From CBDDGJ01 sp965227805 (GTDB lineage: Bacteria; Pseudomonadota; Alphaproteobacteria; RS24), in contig CBDDGJ010000003.1 in NCBI GenBank assembly GCA_965227805.1, positions 992,001-1,056,000 on the forward strand: a stretch of 64,000 bases of DNA, read 5' to 3'. The notes beneath the pieces are model-generated. The model saw nothing but the letters and a program-made list of their open reading frames with translations. It was not told the origin of the DNA and searched no databases. Shown in pieces: positions 53,732 through 61,974 of this stretch. The position numbers were made by a program, and so were the translations under genes. Numbering within the stretch: position 1 is the stretch's first letter; the number at the start of each line of letters is the position of its first letter.

Positions 53732-56056
53732 ATGTTTTCAATTGACCGCTTTAGCCGTGCGATTACAGATTATGCATGGCTCGTCATTATCGCAACACTT
53801 GCCCTGTCCTTTTTGGCGACCTATGGCATTACAAAATTACGTCTAACAAATGATTATCGCTATTTCTTTACCGACAAAAACCCTTATCTTGAAGCCTTTG
53901 AGGAATTGGAGCGCACCTATTCCAGCCCGGATACGATTTTATTCGTGTATCAGCCAAATGAAGGCAAGGCAACCTCGCCCGAAGCCTTGCGGCTTGCCTA
54001 TGATATAACCGAAGCATCTTGGCAAATTCCCTATTCCATACGGGTTGACTCTGTCACTAATTTTCAAAATACCCGCGCTATTGGCATGGATGATTTGGAA
54101 GTGCGTGCCATTGTGCCCTATAAAGAAGATATTAACCCCGAAAGCAGTATCTATGCCGAAGACACCATATTGGGCGAACCAATTCTGGCGGGGCGGCTTT
54201 TATCAAAAGATGCGCGCACTGCTGCGGTTATCGTATCTGCAACGCCACCGCGCGATGATGCAACGGCGACAACCCATATTGTAGAACATGCCCGCAAGAT
54301 TAAAGCGGAAATGCAGGAAAAATATCCTGACTTTCGTATTGAGCTTACCGGATCACAGCTCCTGTCCAATAGTTTTTCTGAAGCCTCCAGGCGTGATATA
54401 ACTGTGCTCCTGCCCATTGTATTTCTTATCATCGCGGCTATTTTATTCTTAACCACCCGTAGCATTAGCGGCACATTTGCCACGCTTATTATTATACTTC
54501 TGTCAGTTGGAATAGCGATGGGAGCCGCCGGATGGATTGGTATTCCGTTTAGTCCGCCAATGGGAGGGGTGTCGACCATCGTCATCACCATTGCGGTGGC
54601 TGATTGCGTGCATGTATTAGTGTTAAGTCTGGTGACGCAAAATAAAGGTGCATCCAAAATAGAGGCTATTATTGAAAGCCTGAAAATCAATGCACAGCCG
54701 GTATTCCTCACCTCGATCACCACAGCCATCGGTATGCTGAGCCTCAGATTTTCTGACGCACCGCCCTATCAAGATTTGGGCACAACCTCGGCGATTGGCG
54801 CCATGGCGGCATGGGTGCTCACCATGACATTATTTCCCGCCCTATTGAAAGTTTTACCCATGAAAGCCAATAAAATTATTGCTGACCAAAATCATATCAT
54901 GGATAAAATCGCTAATTGGGTTATTGACAAATATAAAATCTTGCTGGTTTCTATGTTGGCCATTGTGGTTGTGAGTGCTGCGGCCATACCGCGCCTCACC
55001 TTTAATGATCGTTTTGTCGATTATTTTGATGAATCGGTTGATTTCCGCAAAGCCTCTGATTGGGCGGCAGATAATCTCACTGGTATTTACCTACTCAATT
55101 ATTCTATGCCCGCAGGTGATGCAAATGGTATTGCCAAACCGGATTATTTACAAAACCTTGATAAACTCGCCACATGGATGGAAGCGCAGCCCGAAACAGC
55201 GCATGTGATGAGTTTTGCAAGTGTTATAAAACGCTTAAACCGCAGCATGCATGGGGATGATCAGGCCTATTATCGCGTGCCAGATAATCGCGAATTAGCC
55301 GCGCAATATTTATTGCTTTATGAAATGTCATTGCCTTATGGGCTCGATTTGAATGATCAAATCAATGTCGATAGATCCGCAACGCGTTTGATTGTCACCT
55401 TGCATGATATTGACGTGCAAAGCATTAAAAATTTCCGCATACGCGCGCAGCAATGGATGCGCGATAATCTGCCGGCTTATATGACTGCCACCCCATCTGG
55501 GGAGCGTGTTGATTCATCCGGACAGGCGGTTATGTTTGCCTTTATTGGGGAACGTAATTTTTATGCTATGTTGAACGGCACGATAATCGCTTTTGTTCTT
55601 ATTTCATTTTGTTTAATTATTGCGCTACGAAGCCTGCGGCTTGGCTTGGTGAGCCTTATTCCCAATATGGCGCCGCCATTGGTTGCTTTTGGCGTGTTTG
55701 CGCTTATCCAAACCGAAGTCGGGTTTTGGACGAGCTTCGTCACCGCCACCGCTATTGGCATAATCGTAGATGCCACAGTGCATATTTTGAGCAAATATCG
55801 CCATGCGCGGCTTGACCTAAACCAAGCCTGCACAGACGCCATACGCTATAGTTTTTCAACCGTGGGCACCGCCTTGTGGGTGTCCACCCTGGTGCTCATT
55901 ATTGGCTTTTTTGCCTTGTCAACGTCACCATTCCTCGTCAATGCCATGCTTGGTTTGCTTGTGGCCGGCACTATATTTGCCGCTTTGGTGTTAGATTTCT
56001 TGCTATTGCCGCCGCTGCTGATGTTGATTGATAACCGTAAGCTAAAAAACACCTAA
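53732..56056 (+). CDS. RND/MMPL-family transporter
   Basis: 774 residues with twelve predicted helices in two repeats, each with a large extracytoplasmic loop after the first helix. Central helices carry acidic residues (TIAVADCVHV and IGIIVDATVHI), the proton relay position of MMPL/patched-like RND proteins. Members move lipids or hydrophobic compounds. GGGAAGG precedes the ATG. The partner genes downstream suggest transport across the periplasm. Confidence 0.88.
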   Translation: MFSIDRFSRAITDYAWLVIIATLALSFLATYGITKLRLTNDYRYFFTDKNPYLEAFEELERTYSSPDTILFVYQPNEGKATSPEALRLAYDITEASWQIPYSIRVDSVTNFQNTRAIGMDDLEVRAIVPYKEDINPESSIYAEDTILGEPILAGRLLSKDARTAAVIVSATPPRDDATATTHIVEHARKIKAEMQEKYPDFRIELTGSQLLSNSFSEASRRDITVLLPIVFLIIAAILFLTTRSISGTFATLIIILLSVGIAMGAAGWIGIPFSPPMGGVSTIVITIAVADCVHVLVLSLVTQNKGASKIEAIIESLKINAQPVFLTSITTAIGMLSLRFSDAPPYQDLGTTSAIGAMAAWVLTMTLFPALLKVLPMKANKIIADQNHIMDKIANWVIDKYKILLVSMLAIVVVSAAAIPRLTFNDRFVDYFDESVDFRKASDWAADNLTGIYLLNYSMPAGDANGIAKPDYLQNLDKLATWMEAQPETAHVMSFASVIKRLNRSMHGDDQAYYRVPDNRELAAQYLLLYEMSLPYGLDLNDQINVDRSATRLIVTLHDIDVQSIKNFRIRAQQWMRDNLPAYMTATPSGERVDSSGQAVMFAFIGERNFYAMLNGTIIAFVLISFCLIIALRSLRLGLVSLIPNMAPPLVAFGVFALIQTEVGFWTSFVTATAIGIIVDATVHILSKYRHARLDLNQACTDAIRYSFSTVGTALWVSTLVLIIGFFALSTSPFLVNAMLGLLVAGTIFAALVLDFLLLPPLLMLIDNRKLKNT

Positions 56057-56075
56057 AGTGAGGGAGACAAATCAT

Positions 56076-56909
56076 ATGACCATAAAATATAAAATGATTA
56101 TTTTTATGCTAAGTAGCATTTTGGGCTTTAATGCCTATGCAGAGGTAAATTTGCCGCCTGAAACTGACCCCGAGGCACGCGGGCTTGCCATCGCGCAAGA
56201 GACCGATCGGCGCGATCAGGGCTATCATGATACGCAAAGCTATATGGAAATGCAGCTTACCAATCGTAATGGCGATGTGAGCACGCGGCAATTACGCAAT
56301 AATACACTGGAAAATACCGACCCGAATGACGGGGATTGGAGTGTGATTATTTTTGACCGTCCGCGCGATGTTAAGGGCACGGCCATGCTGACCTATGCGC
56401 ATATTCTTGATCCGGATGAACAATGGATGTATCTGCCCGCCCTCAAACGCATTAAGCGTATTTCCTCGGTGAATAAATCCGGTCCCTTTATGGGCTCCGA
56501 ATTTGCGTATGAAGATTTTTCCAGCCAGGAAGTGGGTAAGTTCTCTTATAAGTGGTTGCGCGATGAGCCATGCCCCGAAGAGACAAATGTCGCTGAGCGC
56601 ATGTGCCATGTGATTGAACGCATTCCGCTTTACGAGCATTCTGGCTATACCAAAACCATTGGCTGGACGGATACAGTGGACTATCAAAGCCGCAAAGTCG
56701 ATTATTATGACCGTAAAGGTGCTTTTTTGAAAACCCTCACTTTTAGCGATTATCGCTTATATATGGATAAGTTTTGGCGCGCACATGATTTGTTTATGAA
56801 AAATCATGTCAATGGCAAAACCACAAAACTCACCTGGACAAAAATTGATTTCAAAACTGGCTTAACGGAAAAAGATTTCACCCAAAACAGCCTGAAACGT
56901 GCACGGTGA
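56076..56909 (+). CDS. LolA-like outer-membrane lipoprotein-sorting protein
   Basis: 277 residues. A signal peptide (about 1-22, ending AYAE) is followed by a LolA/LolB-like half-barrel: QWMYLPALKRIKRISS, FMGSEFAYEDF and the late KTTKLTWTKIDFKTGL. This subfamily regularly accompanies RND transporters and may carry the transported lipid through the periplasm. The ATG follows AGGGAG. The stop overlaps the next start. Confidence 0.82.
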   Translation: MTIKYKMIIFMLSSILGFNAYAEVNLPPETDPEARGLAIAQETDRRDQGYHDTQSYMEMQLTNRNGDVSTRQLRNNTLENTDPNDGDWSVIIFDRPRDVKGTAMLTYAHILDPDEQWMYLPALKRIKRISSVNKSGPFMGSEFAYEDFSSQEVGKFSYKWLRDEPCPEETNVAERMCHVIERIPLYEHSGYTKTIGWTDTVDYQSRKVDYYDRKGAFLKTLTFSDYRLYMDKFWRAHDLFMKNHVNGKTTKLTWTKIDFKTGLTEKDFTQNSLKRAR

Positions 56910-58126
56910 GTTTCATGCGTAATGGCGTATTCATATATGTCTGTGCTTTATGTGCTATGATGCTAATAAGTGCGGGCACCACACAGGCGCTTGAATTTGA
57001 GTATGAAGGCCTGATTGAACCCGAAATACGTTATTTCATTAACGAGCCTATTGTGGATGAGCAAGAGGAAACATATCCGTCTATCGCCGCCGAAATAGAG
57101 CTGGGGCTTTATGATGATAGTGGAGACCATGCCTTTATCATCAAGCCCTTTATTCGTTATGATGCGGTGGATGAAAATCGTAGCCATGCTGATTTACGCG
57201 AGGCAAAATATCGCTATGTAAATGATGCGTGGGAAGTGAATGTCGGTATAGATAAAGTCTATTGGGGTGTGACCGAATTTCTGCATTTGGTTGATATTAT
57301 CAATCAAACCGATGCGGTTGAAAGCATAGATGGTGAACAAAAGCTCGGTCAGCCTATGGTGCGGCTTGCTTATGCTTCCGATTGGGGCACATTTACGGGG
57401 TTTTATATGCCCGTTTTTCGCCCGCGCACATTTTCTGCGCTTGAAGGGCGTCCCTATTCGGGGGTGCTAGTTGACGACGATAATGAGCTTTATGAACACG
57501 AAGATGAAGACACGCATCAAGATTATGCCTTTCGCTATAAGCATAATATTGGCGTGATAGATTTCGGCTTTTCCTATTTTAATGGCACGGCGCGTGATCC
57601 GATTATAAGTGCGGAAAATTACAATCTAACGCTTAACAGCATTATTCCCTATTATGCTTTGCTGGAACAAACCGCGCTTGATGTGCAGGCCACGCTTGAT
57701 GCGTGGTTGTGGAAGCTGGAAGTGGCGCACCAAGACCAGCTTGGTGAAAGCATTATGCGCGCAACGGGCGGATTTGAGTATAGTTTCTATAATATTTTTG
57801 GTGGCAGCAGTGATATTGGTATTGTCGCAGAATATATGTGGGATGAACGCGAAGATGAAGCGCCACATATTTATGGTAATGATATTGGCATTGGCCTACG
57901 CTGGACGGCGAATGACACACAGGGCACCACCCTTTTAATCGGCACAATCATGGATATGAATTATGATACGTCATCGCTTTCGCTTGAAGGGGAACGGCGT
58001 TTAACCGATGATTTGAAATTATTAGTCGAAGCCCGCTATTTTGTTGACTCCGATAGTGAAGATACGGTTGCGTATAATACGCGCGATGAAGATTTTTGGC
58101 GGCTGCGGCTTGCCTATTATTTCTAA
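56906..58126 (+). CDS. outer-membrane beta-barrel protein
   Basis: 406 residues. Signal peptide (about 1-28, TTQA), alternating beta strands throughout, and a C-terminal LRLAYYF with final Phe. It resembles the porin-like barrels that sit beside LolA-like/RND pairs. The GTG at 56906 overlaps the previous stop; an ATG at 56915 is an alternative. It ends the six-gene run. Confidence 0.78.
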   Translation: MSFMRNGVFIYVCALCAMMLISAGTTQALEFEYEGLIEPEIRYFINEPIVDEQEETYPSIAAEIELGLYDDSGDHAFIIKPFIRYDAVDENRSHADLREAKYRYVNDAWEVNVGIDKVYWGVTEFLHLVDIINQTDAVESIDGEQKLGQPMVRLAYASDWGTFTGFYMPVFRPRTFSALEGRPYSGVLVDDDNELYEHEDEDTHQDYAFRYKHNIGVIDFGFSYFNGTARDPIISAENYNLTLNSIIPYYALLEQTALDVQATLDAWLWKLEVAHQDQLGESIMRATGGFEYSFYNIFGGSSDIGIVAEYMWDEREDEAPHIYGNDIGIGLRWTANDTQGTTLLIGTIMDMNYDTSSLSLEGERRLTDDLKLLVEARYFVDSDSEDTVAYNTRDEDFWRLRLAYYF

Positions 58127-58129
58127 GGG

Positions 58130-59056
58130 TCAAATATCTATATTTTTCAAAAGTGGGGTTAGATTTGCGCGTAAGTCATCCGGAATGATAATGGCCTTGC
58201 GCGCGCGTAAGTCAAGCGCAATCGCCACCGACATGGATGTCGCAACGGCCTTGCCGGTTTCAATATTAAATAGCCAATGCCCCCAGCTATAGGTTTTATT
58301 TTGAATGTCGCAAATGCCGCTGCGTAATTGCAAAATGTCACCACTTTGCGGAAAGTCATGATAGACAAAGCGATATTCAAGCGCTGCCCCGCCAATATCC
58401 GGATTGACAGAGCGGTCTTCATTGCGCGTATAGCTTAATAAATTAGGAATAGAATCAGAAACAATCCCCATAAAGGCGGGCACGGTGAGATAGCCATTGA
58501 TATCGCAATTTTGCGGTGATACTTCCCCCATATAAGTTTCAAACAAGTCCAGCGCATCGGCCTCGTGCATATAGGGTGCAGGGCGCGGCGGGGTGAGCGT
58601 CATCCCCAATAGGTCTCCATGTGGGGGAATGGTGCATAGATATTCTTTCCCCTTTTCGCACCATATATCCGGCACGGCAAGGCGCGTGGCATAATCTTCA
58701 TTGCGTGCGCCCACCCAAAAACTAAAGGCGGCACACACTATATTGCTTTGTGTATTACGCATCTCGCAATAAAGCCTTAGTTCTGCTTCGCCTATTTCGG
58801 CAATGCCGGTGCGGATATAAAAAGGCGCGCCAACATGCTGCTCGCGCAAAAACCGAATATGCGATTGGCGGATGACGGGGTAAATCTTATGTTCGTTTTG
58901 CCATGCCTTGCCCACGCCTATATGTGCCCAAAACCCCGATAATGCTTGCATGGCGTAATGCATGTAGAATTGTACATTCATGTGCCCCATGCCATCTATA
59001 TGCCAGGCTTGCACCGAATTGCGACAGGTTACGGGTAAATTATTATGCTCTGGCAT
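58130..59056 (-). CDS. double-hotdog acyl-CoA thioesterase-like protein
   Basis: 308 residues. Two hotdog domains; the first has WHIDGMGHMNVQFYMHYAM, the 4HBT helix with its conserved Asp/His and MN. The second domain repeats CDINGYLTVPAFM. A CoA thioesterase role is inferred; the acyl substrate is unknown. It lies five bases after the paralogous gene and converges with the barrel gene. Confidence 0.72.
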   Translation of the reverse strand: MPEHNNLPVTCRNSVQAWHIDGMGHMNVQFYMHYAMQALSGFWAHIGVGKAWQNEHKIYPVIRQSHIRFLREQHVGAPFYIRTGIAEIGEAELRLYCEMRNTQSNIVCAAFSFWVGARNEDYATRLAVPDIWCEKGKEYLCTIPPHGDLLGMTLTPPRPAPYMHEADALDLFETYMGEVSPQNCDINGYLTVPAFMGIVSDSIPNLLSYTRNEDRSVNPDIGGAALEYRFVYHDFPQSGDILQLRSGICDIQNKTYSWGHWLFNIETGKAVATSMSVAIALDLRARKAIIIPDDLRANLTPLLKNIDI

Positions 59057-59061
59057 AGGCT

Positions 59062-59991
59062 TTATTGTCCTTTTATGTGGGGAGAAAATTGTTCAGTGAG
59101 CCATGACGGAAAGGCCGTGGCACGGCGTGTTGTGAGGTCAAAATAGACGGCGCGCACATAAGCGATTGCCGAAAGCGTGCCGCGTGCAGCATCAAATAGG
59201 CGATGCTCAATCAAAACCGTTTTTTCTGTCACCGCGCGCAAGCACGAATAGACGGCACATATATCACCTGCCAGTAATTCCGATATATAGGTGATTTTCA
59301 TTTCCCCCACCACAAAGCCTGTGCCGGCTTGCCTTAAGCCTTCGCGCGACAAGCCGAACATCTCCCAGAAATGCGGGGCGGCCTCATTAAAGCGGCGCAC
59401 ATAAAACATGGTATTCATATGCCCGAACTGGTCACATTCCCACGCATTTATGGCCGCGCCGCCCGTATGCCCAAAGCCTGCTTCGCGCGTTGTCTCCAGG
59501 TTTATATTATCCGAAACAATGCGCGCGCCAGAAATAAATTTGGGCGCGGCATAGGCGGGTATATCTATTTGTTGCGCGCGGGCACGTTCAACCGTTTGGT
59601 CAGGCCAGGCGGTAAGTTTGCGCTTTTGTGTATCGAAAAAACCGATGACCACCCGGATGGATGTAATCAGATCATCATCGCTATTACGCAATTCATGTAA
59701 GGCGGTCATGGTGCGTTGTTTTATCTCCAGAGGGGCAGAATAGGCCCGTATCAATTCGCCACTTGCCGCCTCGCGGTGAAAGCGGGCGTGTTCTTCCAGT
59801 GCAACTGTGCCGCGCTTATTATCACGTAAAAACTGTGGACTAAGCCCAATCATATTGCGGGTGAAATGTGCCTGGTCAGAAGAGCGGCCAAAGTGGAAGC
59901 TCACATTGAGATGGTCATAATTATCGCACTCCCAACGCTGCACCACACCGCTATAGCCGAGGGTTAATTTATGGTTACGCTCTTGTGTCAT
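59062..59991 (-). CDS. double-hotdog acyl-CoA thioesterase-like protein
   Basis: 309 residues, a paralogue of the next gene with the same two-domain plan: RWECDNYDHLNVSFHFG in the first domain and WECDQFGHMNTMFYVRRF in the second. In the first domain the catalytic-motif histidine and MN are partly changed (DHLN). It begins the two-gene minus-strand run. No ribosome site is obvious before the ATG. Confidence 0.72.
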   Translation of the reverse strand: MTQERNHKLTLGYSGVVQRWECDNYDHLNVSFHFGRSSDQAHFTRNMIGLSPQFLRDNKRGTVALEEHARFHREAASGELIRAYSAPLEIKQRTMTALHELRNSDDDLITSIRVVIGFFDTQKRKLTAWPDQTVERARAQQIDIPAYAAPKFISGARIVSDNINLETTREAGFGHTGGAAINAWECDQFGHMNTMFYVRRFNEAAPHFWEMFGLSREGLRQAGTGFVVGEMKITYISELLAGDICAVYSCLRAVTEKTVLIEHRLFDAARGTLSAIAYVRAVYFDLTTRRATAFPSWLTEQFSPHIKGQ

Positions 59992-60003
59992 AATTGCGGT
60001 AAA

Positions 60004-60105
60004 ATGGATGAGATTGCCCGTTTTGGCAAGGTTTATTTTGGGGCTTATGTGATGCGCCCAAACAGAAAGAAAAACATCATTTCACTTTCGCAAAAAATCA
60101 TGTAA
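60004..60105 (+). CDS. possible 33-residue peptide
   Basis: MDEIARFGKVYFGAYVMRP-, then a basic tail to TAA at 60103. Preceded only by a weak GGT. It starts beside the divergent thioesterase gene. Could be chance. Confidence 0.2.
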   Translation: MDEIARFGKVYFGAYVMRPNRKKNIISLSQKIM

Positions 60106-60124
60106 TATGTTGTTATCCATGCTC

Positions 60125-60308
60125 TATAAGGGGGTATGGGTGGGGTTCAAAAACCCCTTAAGATTCGGCGCGCAGTAGCCGTAATAACTGCCATCACGAC
60201 CATGGTCGGGGTGGCGACGTTATATAACAGGTCACCGCGACTAAAAGCGTCGCGGCCATATTTGAGTGGCTTTTCTACGACCCCGGCACCAAGTGGTTAC
60301 TTGGTGCC
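60125..60308 (+). ncRNA. structured RNA element A (tRNA-like acceptor fold)
   Basis: A local hairpin GGGGTT/AACCCC near 60142-60157 opens the element. GTCGGGG (60205-60211) can pair over seven bases with CCCCGGC (60281-60287), followed directly by ACCA (60288-60291). Inside lie TGGC (60212-60215) with GTCA (60231-60234), CGCGAC (60236-60241) with GTCGCG (60249-60254) and a 7-base loop, and GCCA (60255-60258) with TGGC (60267-60270). GGCACCAAGT (60285-60294) pairs with ACTTGGTGCC (60299-60308) but no T tract follows. No T-arm or D-arm consensus, so it is not a normal tRNA. Function unknown. Confidence 0.5.
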
Positions 60309-60329
60309 AACTTATGATAAACCTTATTC

Positions 60330-60358
60330 TTGGCATAAATCTAAATTTACATTATACT
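60330..60358 (+). promoter_or_regulatory. promoter of RNA element B
   Basis: TTGGCA (60330-60335) and TATACT (60353-60358), 17 bases apart, predict a transcript starting near 60365. Confidence 0.55.
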
Positions 60359-60364
60359 AGAGAT

Positions 60365-60585
60365 ATCCTTTGACCTGTGAACGGTCATAGGGCGGGGCTC
60401 ACAATCCCCATCAGTTTTTAGTTGATATGATGACTCATATCATCCTTGTTCACCCCACAATTATGCTGGGGTGACGATAGCTATAAGGTTGTCACTTCGG
60501 TGTAATCGAAGGCATCGTAGCCATTTTAAAAACTATGGTTTTTGTGCACCCCGGCACCAGATGGACGATCTGGTGCCGTTTTTGT
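60365..60585 (+). ncRNA. structured RNA element B, homologous to element A
   Basis: After hairpins TGACC/GGTCA (60371-60387), GGGG/CCCC (60394-60409) and GATATGA/TCATATC (60424-60441), the core repeats the layout of element A: GCTGGGG (60465-60471) with CCCCGGC (60549-60555), then ACCA (60556-60559); TGAC (60472-60475) with GTCA (60491-60494); CTTCG (60495-60499) with CGAAG (60507-60511) around a 7-base loop; GCCAT (60520-60524) with ATGGT (60535-60539). Several pairs differ from element A by compensating or G-U changes. Promoter and terminator bound it as a transcript of about 220 bases. Confidence 0.6.
60553..60585 (+). terminator. rho-independent terminator of element B
   Basis: GGCACCAGAT (60553-60562) pairs with ATCTGGTGCC (60568-60577) and is followed by GTTTTTGTT. 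Confidence 0.85.
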
Positions 60586-60611
60586 TAATAGCAATTAAGA
60601 GGGTTAAGATA

Positions 60612-60734
60612 ATGACCAATGAAAAGAAAAAAAGCTTGTTCGCGGGTGTAGTGGTAGGCGCGTCATTCCGTAAGGAATGTGTAGCGCCCAAAAAAAAGAA
60701 TAAAATCATAAATATAGCCCTTAGCTGTATATAG
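60612..60734 (+). CDS. possible 40-residue basic peptide
   Basis: MTNEKKKSLFAGVVVGASF followed by a Lys-rich end; GAGGG lies eight bases before the ATG. Inside it the DNA forms GGCGC/GCGCC enclosing CATTCC/GGAATG with a GTAA loop (60657-60688), so the segment may instead be a third RNA element. Confidence 0.3.
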   Translation: MTNEKKKSLFAGVVVGASFRKECVAPKKKNKIINIALSCI

Positions 60735-60806
60735 TTCTACTTATGGGTGTATTGAATAATAATACACCCAATGGTATATTGTTGATGATTATATATAGGG
60801 TGTGTT

Positions 60807-61340
60807 TTGTATAAAATCTTATACATTTTGGCCATAAGCATAGGGTGCGTAATGCTTTGCCCTGCTGCTTTTTCTCCTGTAGCAGAGGCGCATAGCGGGC
60901 GCACAAATGCACAAGGTTGCCATAATAACACAAAAACCGGCAGCTATCATTGCCATCATGCCCCGCATAATCCGCGCACACCCCCGGATTTTGCAAATGA
61001 AACCGAATATAATCGCGCGTTGGCGCTTGCCGTTTCGGGGCAGACAGAAGTTGCGCATATCTATCGCACCGCCTATGGCACCCGTGGCACCATATATGTG
61101 GATGTGGAAACCGATGATTATGTGATTGAAGGCGGGCTGGATAAACGCAGCAGCCTTGACAGTGTGCAACAAGTGGCCTTTGCTGCGGCGCTTACGGGCA
61201 AAATACCGCTGATTGTTATTTATGATACGGATGGCCGGGAAGGAAAATATGAATATAAAATTCGGATTGCGGCGGAAAAGTTAAACATTAAGTTTTTACG
61301 TCTGTCTTATGCCGACCTGAAGCAGCGGCGCGTGTTTTGA
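60807..61340 (+). CDS. YHYH-domain secreted protein
   Basis: 177 residues from a TTG start, the only in-frame start that keeps the signal peptide (about 1-28, VAEA). The YHYH motif follows at once: HSGRTNAQGCHNN and YHCHH. The C-terminal half (about 80-177) has IPLIVIYDTDGREGKYE and is not recognised. The start codon lies in a small perfect hairpin, TGTATAA (60808-60814) with TTATACA (60819-60825). Function unknown; Cys/His content suggests metal binding. Confidence 0.7.
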   Translation: MYKILYILAISIGCVMLCPAAFSPVAEAHSGRTNAQGCHNNTKTGSYHCHHAPHNPRTPPDFANETEYNRALALAVSGQTEVAHIYRTAYGTRGTIYVDVETDDYVIEGGLDKRSSLDSVQQVAFAAALTGKIPLIVIYDTDGREGKYEYKIRIAAEKLNIKFLRLSYADLKQRRVF

Positions 61341-61348
61341 GTATTATT

Positions 61349-61945
61349 TTATGCTTCAAGCGCGGTATCCCAATATAAATAATCCATCCAGCTTTCATGC
61401 ATATAATTGGGCGGAAAGCGCCTGCCAGTTTCATGCAATTCATAAATGCTGGGTCTATGCGGCGATGTGCGCGGTATCATATGCGCTTGTTCGGGTAAGC
61501 GCCCGCCTTTGCGGGCATTGCAGGGCGCGCATGCCGCCACCACATTTTCCCATATTGTGCGCCCACCAAGCCGGCGCGGGATAACATGGTCAAAGGTTAA
61601 ATCGCCCGCATTTGTGCCGCAATATTGGCATGTAAACCCATCGCGCAAAAACAGGTTAAACCGCGTAAAGGCAGGGTAAAGCGGTGGCTTTACATAAGCC
61701 TTAAGCGCAACCACGCTGGGCAATGCCATTTCCATGCTGGGGGAATGGACATGGGTATCATATGCGGAAATAATATTTACCCGCTCCATAAATACGGCCT
61801 TAATCGCATCTTGCCACGACCATAGAGAAAGCGGGTAATAGCTAAGTGGGCGGAAATCTGCATTCAGCACCAAAGCCGGGCAGCTTTGCGGATTGCTAAA
61901 CCCCGTCGCCTGTTCTAATAAATTGACCGCGTCACTATCTAACAT
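61349..61945 (-). CDS. HNH endonuclease family protein
   Basis: 198 residues. The HNH/zinc core is CQYCG, LTFDHVIPRRLGGRTIWEN and ACAPCNARKGG (about 105-145). This stand-alone form, with an N-terminal LVLNADFRPLSYYPLS, is a widespread housekeeping-like protein in alphaproteobacteria; its DNA target is unknown. It converges with the YHYH gene. Confidence 0.9.
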   Translation of the reverse strand: MLDSDAVNLLEQATGFSNPQSCPALVLNADFRPLSYYPLSLWSWQDAIKAVFMERVNIISAYDTHVHSPSMEMALPSVVALKAYVKPPLYPAFTRFNLFLRDGFTCQYCGTNAGDLTFDHVIPRRLGGRTIWENVVAACAPCNARKGGRLPEQAHMIPRTSPHRPSIYELHETGRRFPPNYMHESWMDYLYWDTALEA

Positions 61946-61974
61946 AATCCTTTCCTATTTGGCACATGCCGCAA

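Noticed and set aside
60205..60291. Element A or B as an ordinary tRNA gene, or as two-piece tmRNA
   Set aside because: The acceptor stem and ACCA fit, and element B even has a 7-base loop with GTA in the anticodon position, but no T-arm (TTCRA) or normal D-arm can be drawn, and no tag-peptide reading frame is present.
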